From positions 1 through 64,000 of the forward strand of contig JAEQBH010004438.1 in NCBI GenBank assembly GCA_016808115.1: a DNA stretch of 64,000 nt. Reading direction: 5' to 3'. Numbering within the stretch: the stretch's first letter is position 1; each line of letters opens with the position of its first letter. The stretch comes from Tetrastigma voinierianum. Its lineage: Eukaryota > Streptophyta > Magnoliopsida > Vitales > Vitaceae. Below the pieces are notes generated by a model. It did no database searches, had not been told where the DNA came from, and saw only the letters and a program-made list of their open reading frames with translations. Shown one piece after another: positions 47,273 to 57,476 of this stretch. The position numbers and the translations under genes are program-made.

Positions 47273-47290
47273 ATGCCAAAAACTTGTTTG
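47273..47290 (-). other. Primer-site-like motif beside LTR C
   Basis: On the minus strand CAAGTTTTTGGCATGACTACC follows the LTR C end, resembling AAGTTTTTGGCGCCGTTGCC. Because a polypurine tract also precedes LTR C, the LTR appears to be bordered by internal sequence on both sides. Confidence 0.4.
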
Positions 47291-48692
47291 ACTGAATATA
47301 TATAAAAATCTGTTTTCTGCTGTTTAGGTAACAATTTGCAATTTAAATTGGTTTTGGTCTAAATCACTGCAAGTGCATAGGTCATACAAGTAATAAATTG
47401 GATTTTAAGTCCATATATCATTCCCACAAGGATTGATTAGAAAATTTAAAGATTAACTACCCTTACTACTCAGATCCTCTTCTTTAACTTCAAATTCGGA
47501 TAGATTTAACATCTAAATTAAATTGATCAAAGTAATGAAATTCTAAAATACATGATTAGAGAGTTCATTGGACTGAAATAACACTGGGAATGAAAACAAT
47601 GTTGTGACCATCACTTTGAAAGTTCCAAATAAAATATAAAGTATGGGATATGAACCTTGGAATTGTCTAAGAGAAAATTAGTGTAGCAATGATTCTCTAA
47701 CACCACATTTACAATCCAGCTTACCATCTTCAGACACTGAGTATGAAACTACTTATGTGTGAATTGATCCTCTTTAAGATCTGTTGTTTTTCATTTGATT
47801 ACTTCATATCATCTCTTAGGATGGAGTGCTGCCCTATGAATGGGATAATCTGACCCTCTCATAAATGGTGGTATCTTGGCATCATTAGACAAGAATTCCC
47901 TCTCCCCTTGATTAGAATCTCTGCTAACACAGGGTTGAGATTGTTCCTCTCAACTGAGGTGAAACCTCTCAAAATTAAACTACTAGATCAGTAGGTGGAT
48001 CATATGCCTTGGGAACACACTCCTGTTGTCACCCAGGAGGGAACCTAGAAGTGAGAGGTTAGATCATCACCAGTGACATATCAAAGTAATCCTAAAAGTG
48101 CATTAGTTCAAATATGTCCCGGTGTAATTTACCTCCAAGTAGTTGCTCTTTGCTCTCATGTAGTCAATCTATGTCACTTAGAGGGTTCACGGAATCGAGC
48201 GATGATACATCTCTTTTGGGTACTAAACAACGATATTGAAACGGTTCCACAGCTCTTGAGTAATACCAGTTAAATCACTCCAGTTTTCATACCCAAAACA
48301 TCATTAACATATTATAATCAATAATCCCAACAACGGATTCTTCCCAAAGGGAGCTTAACATTTCAAATCTGGATCACAAATGACAATGATTAGTTGATCA
48401 AACAAATTCATTGAGATTGTAATCAAAACTGAAGATAAATGAATTCTAGAAAAATTCCCAAATTCCATTGAAGTTCAGACATAAATCGAAGCTTGAAATA
48501 CATTCATTCAGCTTAGAATCCTAGTTTAGATCTCTACTCTAATAAGAAAACTAAATTTTAAAAAAAAACTAACTAAAAAATAAAAGGGAAAATAAAAAGA
48601 AAAATATATACAATGAGACTTCAGCTCTCCCAAAAAGCACAAAAACTTGATGAAAAGCGGCCGAAAGCTCTATGCTACTCCCTAGGAGCTTC

Positions 48693-48700
48693 TATTTATA
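48693..48700 (-). promoter_or_regulatory. TATA box of LTR C
   Basis: Minus-strand TATAAATA in the context AGCCTATAAATAGAAGC, about 90 bp downstream of the nearest array unit. Confidence 0.65.
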
Positions 48701-48784
48701 GGCTTAGGTCTTGGGCCCTAAAAACGAGGTGACAATTACGGTGTTCGAAAAGCCCAAGAAAAATCCTTCCCTAGCACTGTTGTC

Positions 48785-49800
48785 ATGGCGATGTCACGAC
48801 ATCATTCTTTGACATTATTCTATGTAGTGGGTTGACTGCGGTGTCGCGACATTAACTATTAATGGCTGAACTTTGATGTCTGATGTCATAACTTAGACCT
48901 ACTATTATGATCATTTCAGCTGATGTCGTGAGAATTGGCTTCGGTTAACCACTACGTTGGTCATTAAGTTCATCTTATTACCTTAAGTTGATGTCATAAC
49001 ATTAAAAGCGATGTAGCGACATTGAATCTGATGTTTGAGCCCTTTGTCAATGTAGTGGCTGATGTCCACGACATTGCTAGTCGATGTCATTGACGTGGTT
49101 GGTCTCCTGCCTGCGACGCTTTTGGTCTAATGTCGCGACATTGGATGTTTAGATCTACAGTGTTCAAGCCTTGGCTGATGTCATGGTGATGTCGTGACAT
49201 TGCTAATTTATGCTCTTATAATCTTGCTCTTAATTGCCTATTAGTCCTATTGTCGATGTTGTGACATTACATTGATGTCTCAACGATGTCGTGGCAATGT
49301 TGCGACATTGGTCTGTTAAACTTCACCTCCAGGCTACTTTGATATGATGTCATGACATTGTTCAGTTGATGTTTTCATTGGTTGAGGCTTTGATACGATG
49401 TACAGTGTAGGTAGGTGATGTCGCAACATTGGTCAGCGCTGATAATACCATGACGATCACCCCCGCAATGTGACGATGAGGTTATGATGTCGTGACATTG
49501 AACATTTCAATTCTTCTCAACTATTGTGATGCTGGCGGCATTCATCTCATGGCGATGTCGCGGCATTGGATATCTGAATGTAGTTTTGACCTGCGTTTGC
49601 CACGATGTCGCGACATTGAGTTATGATGATGTTGCGACATTGGATTATTACGCCAACCGATGTGCGTGATGATAGCGACATTGGCATATATTTCCCATCG
49701 CCGGTGATGTGGTATGTCTCGACATTGTAGTAGTGTCAAGATCTTCTCCACACAGTGTCGCGACATTGGAAATATGATGTCGCGACATTAGCCCTTTTTC
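48785..49800 (-). repeat. TCGCGA-palindrome array 5 (LTR C)
   Basis: About twenty units of consensus GATGTCGCGACATTGG over 1 kb. Variants include GATGTCGTGACATTG, GATGTTGCGACATTGG, GATGTCACGACAT and GATGTCGCGGCATTGG. Most deviations are transitions at the two CpGs. The spacers are not conserved with one another. Confidence 0.85.
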
Positions 49801-49970
49801 TGCACAATGATGATTTCTGCTTTTTTTTTTTCAATTCTGCTTCTTTTCCTTAATTTCCTTTAAAACATAAATCTAAGTGAAAGCTCCATAATTGTACATT
49901 AAACTGGACTTTTAAGCCTGAAATATTCTTGAAAAATGGGCTTAAAAATATATGAGTTTTAGACTCATCA

Positions 49971-51649
49971 AACGCCCCTAAACTTAAAGTTTTGCTAGTC
50001 CTCAAGCAAAGAAAAGGTTATTTGTTTGTCCTCAAACAATAAAATTTTATTTTTAAGGACATTTTTCACCTTAATCATCTTATCAATCATATCAGAATTT
50101 AGGCCTTAGTAGTATTTCAGTTGTGACATCAATTCTAATTAAGCTTCATTTTCAGAATCCTAAAAAATTTCAATATAGGTCATTCAATATAACATGTAAT
50201 TCATAGTTAATAAACATATACAGTTCTTCACTCTATGAGTGTGTGTTAGTCTTCCCTTTATGACTAATTTGTAGATTAGTTAGCTTTATAAAGTCATATA
50301 AGATGATATTCTTTAGAGCAATTTAGGTCTCCTTAGACATGTTAATCATATTATTCTTCACTAATGGGCATTACACAACCTTGAATCAAATAGGACTTTG
50401 GAGCTTGTAATGCCGCAGTGGTGTGGGTAGATGGCGGACGTTTAAGGCTTAAGTTTGCAGATGCATACATTTTCTCAACATTTTGCCTTCATTGCTCATC
50501 CTATTTTTCTGCTAAACTAGCATTTCAAGCACCACCAAACTTGTTAGGTGCATTTTTTGTATTTTTCTCTACGTGGATTTTCTTTTCCATATTTTCAATT
50601 TTGCTCGGAAGCTCTTTTACATAATTTTGTTTCGAGGTTGGAATGGTTTTGTCTTTACCTTTTTAAGCTTGCTACTACCCCTTAACAAGCTTTGGGCGGT
50701 AACTCTACCGGTTAATCAATGTTTGGTGTAGAATACCCATAAGGACTTAATTGCTCAGGTCGATAGAGGCTGGTAAAACTCACTCCTCATAAAGCGTAAT
50801 TCTTTTCTAGCTTCTCAATTTTTGTTGTGCACCTCCTTTAGTACAACCGTTCTCAATTGTTTTCCTTTCACATCCTTAATTCTTCTCCTTCATTTCCATT
50901 AAAATTTGTACTCCCCCAAACTTATCCTCTTAATCATTTTTTGCTACATTGATATGTAATTTTGGGTAAATTCAAGGTTCTTTACTGTAAGGTTAGACTT
51001 AAGGAAGGTTTAAGGTTATTCTTTGTGGTTCTGATGATGAAACTGTCATTAGGCTCAAAATAGGTACTAAGTATATGCATATAGCATATCAAAGGGTAGG
51101 CTTTTAAAAGTCCCAAAGCGTCGAGGATGACGCAATCATTTTTCTGTGATTATCTTTGCATAGTTTATATTCAGATAATAATAGAAAGTTGAGACAACAG
51201 TTGATGATAGATCAGATTAGTAATTCTATTTGAAACACAATCAGTTTTAAGATTTTCTTGGATAATATGTTATTCATTATTTAGTTGCTTTGATTAAATA
51301 TTTTAATTATGGTAGCATCGAAACATATAATTCAGTTTTTGATCAGAAGTTTAAACTGGATATCTTGGCATGCAAATCAAGAATTGCTATTCAGGTTATT
51401 CAACCATTTGCATTTAGAGTTTTGTCTTGTGCCTTTCATCTCGTGATTATGCATTCAATGCAACTGAAATCTCAATTATTCAAGAACAAACCACAAACAT
51501 CATATTTATTATAGATCTCATACATCAAAGAAAAATAAGAAGAATTAGAAGAATTGCACATAAAATTCAGAAACTACCTTTTTATTTATAGAGAGAAGGA
51601 TTACAATGAATTGCTTACAAGATAGAGCTGAATGGAGGAAGATAGAGAG
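49971..51649 (-). other. Polypurine tract and non-coding 3' region of element F
   Basis: The minus-strand tract AACTTTAAGTTTAGGGGCGTT abuts the LTR. Upstream of it, T-rich DNA at 50200-51300 shares a layout with 19806-21050 and 29891-31625 (for example TTAACAAGCTTTGGGCGGTAACTC against ACAAGCTTTAGGTTGAGTAACTC). No domain is found. Confidence 0.5.
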
Positions 51650-53314
51650 ACGAGAGAGGGATAGAGCTCATTTCTTTCTCTTTTGGTGTTGGGATTTTAA
51701 GGGCTTGAGGTTCAGTGGTTCATACTTATAGCTGGCATTAGAGGGAGAGAATTCAGGGGATTGAGGGTTCCGGTTTTCTAGTCTAGCCACTTCCTCTCTT
51801 GTCAAAGAGATACCATTATTGTGTTCGAATGTGCTGCTTGATGAGCTCATTTTGCCTCTACTGATAAAATTGAGGGTTACCAGGCCTGCCGGCTTGATAC
51901 ATTTTTATCAGATTGGAATTTACATAATCTATATTATCAGTCTAAAGTTTATCTCTATATCCCAGAGATTGCTCCAATTCCTCATCTCTCTTTAGGATTA
52001 ATGCCTTGATGTTCTTTTGATCTTATTTATAGAGATATCAGCTTGCTTTTAGACATATTTTTCTCTATCTATTTTTCCCTGATCTCCATGAGCTTGATTA
52101 GCTCCTGATCTCTCATTAGCTTATCATTTACAAATGCCCTCTCCCTTTTTTTATCTCTGCCCTTAGGGCTTTATCCCTCTTTGTCAATTCTTCTCTCCAC
52201 TCCTCATCCCTCTGTTGGAGAAGTGATGTCAGGCACTCTTCTCTTTTATTGTCCTCTATAGCATGATTGTTATCCCTCCATCTCAGCTCTTCCTTGAGCC
52301 GTTCATCTCTTCTCTTCATTTATTCTCTCATCTCTGTTAGTCGAGAGAACAACTCAGAATTGCTACTATCTTGCTCTCTGCTCTTTTCTTCCCTCTTTCT
52401 ACTTTGTTTTAAGCATGTATTGTTTCTTGACAGGGAGCGCATTGGTTCCCTTTCTGGGTGATCTTGGACCCCCTCCCCTTGGAGTTTGGCTCTTCCTCAG
52501 CTGCGGGGTTGTCTCCTTTAGCAGTCTGTGTTTGCTCTCTTTCTCTTTCTTGCTCTCTCTAATATTCACTATCTTTGGAGTTTGAGGACTCAGTGAAGTG
52601 ATGAAGGATCTGATTTTCTCTATCTCGCTGAATGTTACACCCTTGCCTTGATCACTCTACCTTGACCAGTGCATACAAGAGTATGACACAATCTTGTCTC
52701 ACAGTTAAGACATGCTTTGAGGGGGTGAGAACAGAGTTGACAAAATAGAACCATACCTTATTCCCTCGGATCAAATCACCTCTCGATGTATTACAAATGG
52801 TTTGGTTCTCTGTTATCACAGACCATTTTCAGCTCTCTGACGATTTCCTCAAACCTCGGGCTCTCTTGGAGTTGTTCATACTTTGCGCACTCACCCACTA
52901 GTCTCAGCTTCAGGAGTTGGGAGATGGCCCTTTCCCCAAAAGGGATCCATCTCAGCTTGGGTTCTTGCTCATTTAGATTAGTAAGCTGCAGCGAGCCCTT
53001 GCCTAACCTATCTTTGGCTCACCTTCTTCTGCCAGTCCTCGATTTCCTCCTTGAATGGAAACACCAACTGCTTGATGCCTCTTTCCTCCACAAAGCCCTT
53101 CTTGACCAGATGCTTCTGGAACGCTTCTACTCCCTTGTCGGAGTAGAAGATTCTGGCTTCTCCTTCTTCTACCATAACCTATATTTCCTCTTCATTTTTC
53201 TTCCCTCACTTCCTCTATAGCGGTTTCTAGGTTCTCCGTTGTTCTGCTCTCTCCCCAGTACCCTCTTCACGATGTTTGAAGGCTTCTCTTAGGTTGAAGG
53301 TTAAGGTTCGACAT
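51650..53314 (-). pseudogene. Extra ORF of element F: charged coiled-coil protein, broken
   Basis: A start codon at 53314 follows a TATA box and a 90-bp leader. Open pieces on the minus strand: E-A-R-I-F-Y-S-D-K-G-V-E-A-F-Q near 53165-53110; L-R-W-I-P-F-G-E-R-A-I-S-Q near 52970-52930; a strongly charged heptad-rich stretch (K-R-R-D-E-R-L-K-E-E-L, R-D-E-E-W-R-E-E-L) at 52319-52140; and Q-R-Q-N-E-L-I-K-Q near 51860. A last frame, 51850-51668, ends in K-K-R-K-K. This order is familiar from ORFs next to Tat-like elements, sometimes named trichohyalin-like or plant transposon protein. Its function is unknown. Several stops interrupt it. Confidence 0.55.
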
Positions 53315-53400
53315 GTTTGGCTTTTTAAAGAAATTTGAAAATGGGTAGGGCATTCAGTTTGAGAATTAGGTTTGAGAATGAAAATTTCACGAGTGTTCCT

Positions 53401-53407
53401 TTTTATA
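53401..53407 (-). promoter_or_regulatory. Internal TATA box upstream of the element F extra ORF
   Basis: Minus-strand TATAAAA in the context CCGCTATAAAAAGGAACAC, 87 bp upstream of the ATG at 53314 and directly downstream of array 6. It would allow the extra ORF its own transcript, separate from the LTR promoter. Confidence 0.55.
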
Positions 53408-53434
53408 GCGGGGCTGCCCTAAGCGTAATATGAG

Positions 53435-53890
53435 GGTGAGTTTGTGATGCGACATTAGGTTGTGTTCTAAGTGGCTTCGAGCGATATTCGCGGCATTGGG
53501 TTCTAATGTCCCGACGGTGACTAGATATTAGTGACGATCATCGTCGACGAGTCTGACGCTAACTCGAACCCTCTAATTGGCTATGCAGCGGTCGCGACAT
53601 TGAAATAGCTATGTTGCGACATTAACCTGATGTTGCGACATTGAAATTGCTATGTCGTGACATTGCTTAGGTTTTCAAGTTGGCTTTTCTGGATGTCGCG
53701 ACATTGACTTGATTACGTGACAATGTCGACAGCGCCGAGGTCGATCTTGGTGTAACATAAATCACGATGCCAGCGACATTGACATGTTGATGTCGTGATT
53801 ATTGGGACAATGTCATGATAATGTTGCGACATTGGGGAAATTGTTGGAACTGGTGTCACAACATTGTTGTCTATGTCGCGACATTGAGAA
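53435..53890 (-). repeat. TCGCGA-palindrome array 6 (inside element F)
   Basis: About twelve units of the type CAATGTCGCGACATNG, the same consensus as array 5 in LTR C. Forms with TTGCGA, TCGTGA and TCACAA occur. It lies between integrase and the extra ORF, not in a recognisable LTR. Confidence 0.8.
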
Positions 53891-54482
53891 GGAGTTTTCT
53901 TTTTTCAAGTAGAAAATTTTCACTTGTTATCCCCATTTTATTTCTGGAATTTTAGTTCATGCTCATGAATATAAGTCTATCAATATTGAAAAAAAAATCT
54001 CAATTCAAGCATGAACAATAACACTTAAATTTTCAATTCAATAAATTCAGCATATATTCATTATATTGCATAAATTTTCACATAACTATTCAACAAGATG
54101 AAACACTATCATAATTTCGACTAAGATAAATTACACTCTCTCGAAACTTAGTATATGCATCATTTTCATAGAAAATTAATGAAGTAGAATCCTTTGTAGT
54201 TAACTTTGCATAACGATAAAGTTGGAACCATTAAAGTATTTATATATTTTATTATTATCCCCTCATATTCGGTGGGTGTGATTAAATAAATTGAAAATAG
54301 AATTCCTAACAAAACTACTCTCTACTTACCTAAACTATTCAAAACACACTGAATTGAACAAATCACTAAAGAAAATGGAAATTGCTTAGGTTGCCTCCCA
54401 GTAAATTGCTCATTTTTATGTCTTTAGTTAGACATTGTTGTAGTGTGTTCTCATTTCAGCAATTCTATTGATATCTTCAAAT

Positions 54483-54683
54483 CTAGGACTTTTCTTCATT
54501 TGGTCTTCCTCCTAGGTAATACTTTTTCCTTTGACCATTTACTTTGAATTCATATCTAGAATTGATTTTTAGTGTCATTGCTCCAAAAGGGGTAACTACA
54601 ACTACTATGTATGGACCACTCCTCCTTGACTTGAGTTTTCTTGGAAAAAGTTTTAGCACAGGTGTATAGTAGGACCCCAACGC
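54483..54683 (-). pseudogene. pol: Element F integrase C-terminal domain
   Basis: Sixty-five open codons read G-S-Y-Y-T-P-V-L-K-L-F-P then K-L-K-S-R-R-S-G-P-Y and F-K-V-N-G-Q-R-K-K-Y-Y-L-G-G, the standard end of Athila/Tat integrases. The conserved GGGAGGCAACCTAAGC follows at 54404-54389. A solo LTR separates it from the integrase core. Confidence 0.85.
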
Positions 54684-56632
54684 TGTGACACCTGACCGAC
54701 ACCGGTCTCAGCGAAGTGTCATTTTTATTTTATAAACTTATAACCTTTAAGCTTGTTCATTCCTTATAATGTTAAACATTTAACATCTCTTATATTACAT
54801 GCAGTGGATTACAAAATATACTCTGAAGCTCCGTATAGGCGTTCAACATTCCCCAAATATTACATTGTTTATAAAACAAAACATATATAAAAATAGACCA
54901 AAAAGTCTTTAGTGGGCACCTAGTAGTGTGTTGGCCTTGGTTGCTAATGTGGAGTGCCCGGACTTCTCGTTTCTGCTTCTCCTGTACCTACATGAATGAA
55001 ACACCCTACTAAGATTTTCGCTTAGTGGGAATAAACTTGTGGACAACCACTAACACGGATCATCACACTTCTATACAAATGCATATACATCTAACATATA
55101 TCATTTAAACAATGCTTAGCCATATCTCATTTACTTATGTATTTTAACAACATCAACATTGTATACATTTCGTATGTCGTATTGATCATTTGTTTTATGT
55201 TTCATGCACGCATATTAGAAGTGAATGAGAAACTATAGCAGGCTAAGAAGTTGTACTGTTATCTGAAGCTTGTTTGATCTATAAGACTGAGAATGTATCG
55301 TTATCTTGAAACCAATGGTAATCCCATAAGGGCTGGTATTTGTATTATCGTGTGCGAACCCATTATTTATAAGAACTGAAGGCGTAATAGACAAACAGGG
55401 CTGTTGATCGGTATGTTCTGGGGCTTGTTTTCCTTTTTAACGGCATGCCCGTCTATCCTACACTAGGTTCTAAGCAGACAATCCATGTGTATTTTATGTT
55501 CAGTACATATCTCATATTCCCGAATAATTATTGTCATATGGTAATTATATGCGATATTTACAATCATTTATTACTATCTTTGCATTTTTTTATATCTCAT
55601 TATGTGCATGAATAACTATGGTTACCATGTATGCTTATGAGCTATTTAATATTATTTCAATTTCATCAAGCTATATATGGATAGATTCTAGACTCAAAGG
55701 GCTTTCCATAGAGTCGAAACATTAGCAGGAGTTCGGACAGAAGTATGACAGTGCAGGGATTTGGAAGTCTTCATGAGCAGGTGACTACGAGAAGAACCAG
55801 CGATTGCCCTCTCTTGTTTTTCGTGATTTCTGGACCTAATGGGGTTCAATGTTGTTTGTGTTGTTGGTTTAGACTCAAGGTCTTTCCAGAGTTCAAGAAC
55901 ATCAGCGAAGTTGAGGACGAAAGAAGTATGACCCAGTCGAAGTTGGAGAAATTTTGGCGACTATCTCACTTAAAACCAAATATTTCCTTAATATAAATAT
56001 TCCTCAATTAGGATTACAATCAACCAACCCGAGTCAAAACACAACTTGATATACAGTAGGTTTACTTTTAGACCCCAAATTCATAAAAAAAAATGGATTT
56101 ATGGTTTCTTCTTCATCGAAACAATTCCATTCAAAAGTCCAGTCAAAAAGTCCGATAATCAAAAATGCAAAATCATGGGTTTTTATACAAGTTCCATACA
56201 AAATTATAGCATCCATACTAGTGTACAAAAATTCATACCTTTCTTGGCTTCTTCTTCCTCTTCTTCTTCTCTTCTTTTCTTCTTCTCCCCCTCTCTACGT
56301 TTTCTCTCTACAGTATAGGCTCTCTTCTTAGGCCCAAAAATGGGATATTTTGGTCTTATTCCCTTATCTTAATTTTCCTTTTATTTGCACTTAGATCCTC
56401 AAAGTCCCCTTTGTTGCAAATCAAGTTATGCCTCTTTCACTTTAGCCTATAATTACTTTTATCTTATGAATTTTGTGTCCACATCTTATGATCCACATTA
56501 CCCTTGTATCTTATGCGAATTACAGGTTTTGAATTTTCATAGAAAAATAATAATTGCGAAAAATTTTAAATGCTCTTATAATATACCATAATTATGTTTA
56601 AAAACGACTAAGGTGTATTTCGGGGTGTTACA
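54684..56632 (-). mobile_element. Solo LTR of a Ty3/gypsy chromovirus-like element inside element F integrase
   Basis: Ends on the minus strand are TGTAACACC...GGTGTCACA, a 9-bp inverted repeat with one mismatch. The inside has the features of a Tekay-like LTR, such as AGGGTGTTTCATTCATGTAG followed by a purine-rich stretch near 55000-54960. The flanks read GAGCT and GCGTT on the minus strand, so no clean target duplication survives. It splits the integrase between its core and its C-terminal domain. Confidence 0.8.
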
Positions 56633-57470
56633 AGCTCTCCTACTTTGAACCTTTTCCTCATAATCTTCTAATCATGTCACTTTTTAGTCTTATCTTTGTA
56701 GATTCTAGCATTATCATAGGCTTCATTTCTCAAGTCTTACAGTTCATTCATTTGGAGTAGTCACTTCTCTTTAGCAGCTTTGAAATCACAGATAAGTTTC
56801 TTGATGGCCCACATGGTTTATATTCCAGCTCAAGAGGGAGATGGCAAGGTTTTCCAAATACTAACCTCTTTGGGGACATTCCAATAGGAGATTTATAAGT
56901 TGTCCTGTAAGCCCACAGTGCATCATTTAACTTGATTGACTAGTCTTTCCTATTGGTGCTTACTGTCTTTTCCAATATGTTCTTTATCTCCCTGTTGGAT
57001 ATTTCTCCTTGTCCATTTGATTGAGGGTGATAAGCCAATCCCATAGCATGTCTGATTCCATATCTGCTCATGAGTTTTGTAAACAACTTGTTTGCAAAAT
57101 GATTTCCCTCATCACTGATGATTGTCCTTGGGGCTCCAAATTTGCTCAAGATATTTCTTTGAATGAACCCCACTACAATGTTGGCATCATTCCTTGGACA
57201 AGCTATAGCTTCCACCCATTTGGATACATAGTCCACAGCTAGGAGAATGTATTGATTTCCAAATTAGGGTGGGAAAGGTCCTATAAAATCTATCCCCCAT
57301 ACATAAAAAATATGCACCACCAGGATTCCCTACAAGGGCACCTCATTTCTTCTATTTATATTTCCCATTCTCTGACATCTATCACAATGTTTAACCCATT
57401 AGCACAGTCTCTAAATAGAGTAGGCCAGTAAAAACTTGATTGGAGAATTTTCTAAGTTGGTCTTTCTCCT
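56633..57470 (-). pseudogene. pol: Element F integrase core (DD35E)
   Basis: Minus strand, upstream to downstream: F-Y-W-P-T-L-F (near 57430), H-C-D-R-C-Q-R-M-G zinc-finger end (near 57380), W-G-I-D-F-I-G with the first catalytic Asp at 57288-57290, then a 98-codon open frame (57236-56940) with K-W-V-E-A, I-I-S-D-E-G (second Asp) and G-Q-G-E-I-S-N-R-E (Glu). Exactly 35 residues lie between the second Asp and the Glu. The C-terminal part has A-Y-R-T-T-Y-K-S-P-I-G-M-S-P and C-H-L-P-L-E-L-E. One stop follows the first Asp and at least one frameshift lies upstream. The triad is intact although the gene is dead. Confidence 0.9.
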
Positions 57471-57476
57471 GCAAAG

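Larger units (their letters stand above)
45636..47310 (+). repeat. Decayed repeat with promoter features, class uncertain
   Basis: No coding domain is seen. The segment around 46000-46760 resembles the U3 of plant LTRs of copia type by general impression only. TATAAAAG at 46809-46816 is followed by a leader-like stretch with TTCACTTTCTCAGTG and GTGTTCAAGAG. I cannot find paired ends or a second copy in the window. Confidence 0.3.
47311..49970 (-). repeat. LTR C of element F
   Basis: Minus strand TGATGAGTCTAAAACTC ... with the end at TGTTTTCTGC (47311) or ten bases on. A polypurine-like TTTAGGGGCGTT precedes it. It contains array 5 and a TATA box at 48693-48700. At 2.66 kb it is close to the H LTRs in length and in its TGATGAG start, but the array units differ. 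Confidence 0.7.
47311..57476 (-). mobile_element. Element F: Athila/Tat-like retrotransposon, 3' half (minus strand)
   Basis: Order on the minus strand: integrase core (57470-56633), solo LTR insertion (56632-54684), integrase C-terminus (54683-54483), spacer with array 6, TATA box, coiled-coil ORF (53314-51650), non-coding 3' region, polypurine tract (about 49985-49971) and LTR C (49970-47311). Its 5' half is not in the window, being cut at 57477 by another LTR. An extra ORF between integrase and the 3' LTR is known for Athila/Tat lineages. Confidence 0.7.

Noticed and set aside
48785..49800. CRISPR-like array of short repeats
   Set aside because: Repeats are imperfect palindromes at irregular spacing within an LTR, spacers are not of constant length, and the context is a plant retrotransposon. 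It is annotated as a U3 repeat array.
52786..53220. 144-codon open frame on the plus strand
   Set aside because: It is antisense to the coiled-coil ORF of element F, whose minus-strand reading carries recognisable charged motifs. The plus-strand translation is Leu/Ser/Phe-rich as expected of such a shadow.
56046..56331. Two overlapping plus-strand frames ending in Ser/Leu/Phe-rich runs
   Set aside because: They lie inside the solo LTR 54684-56632 over a CTT-rich tract and have no motif.
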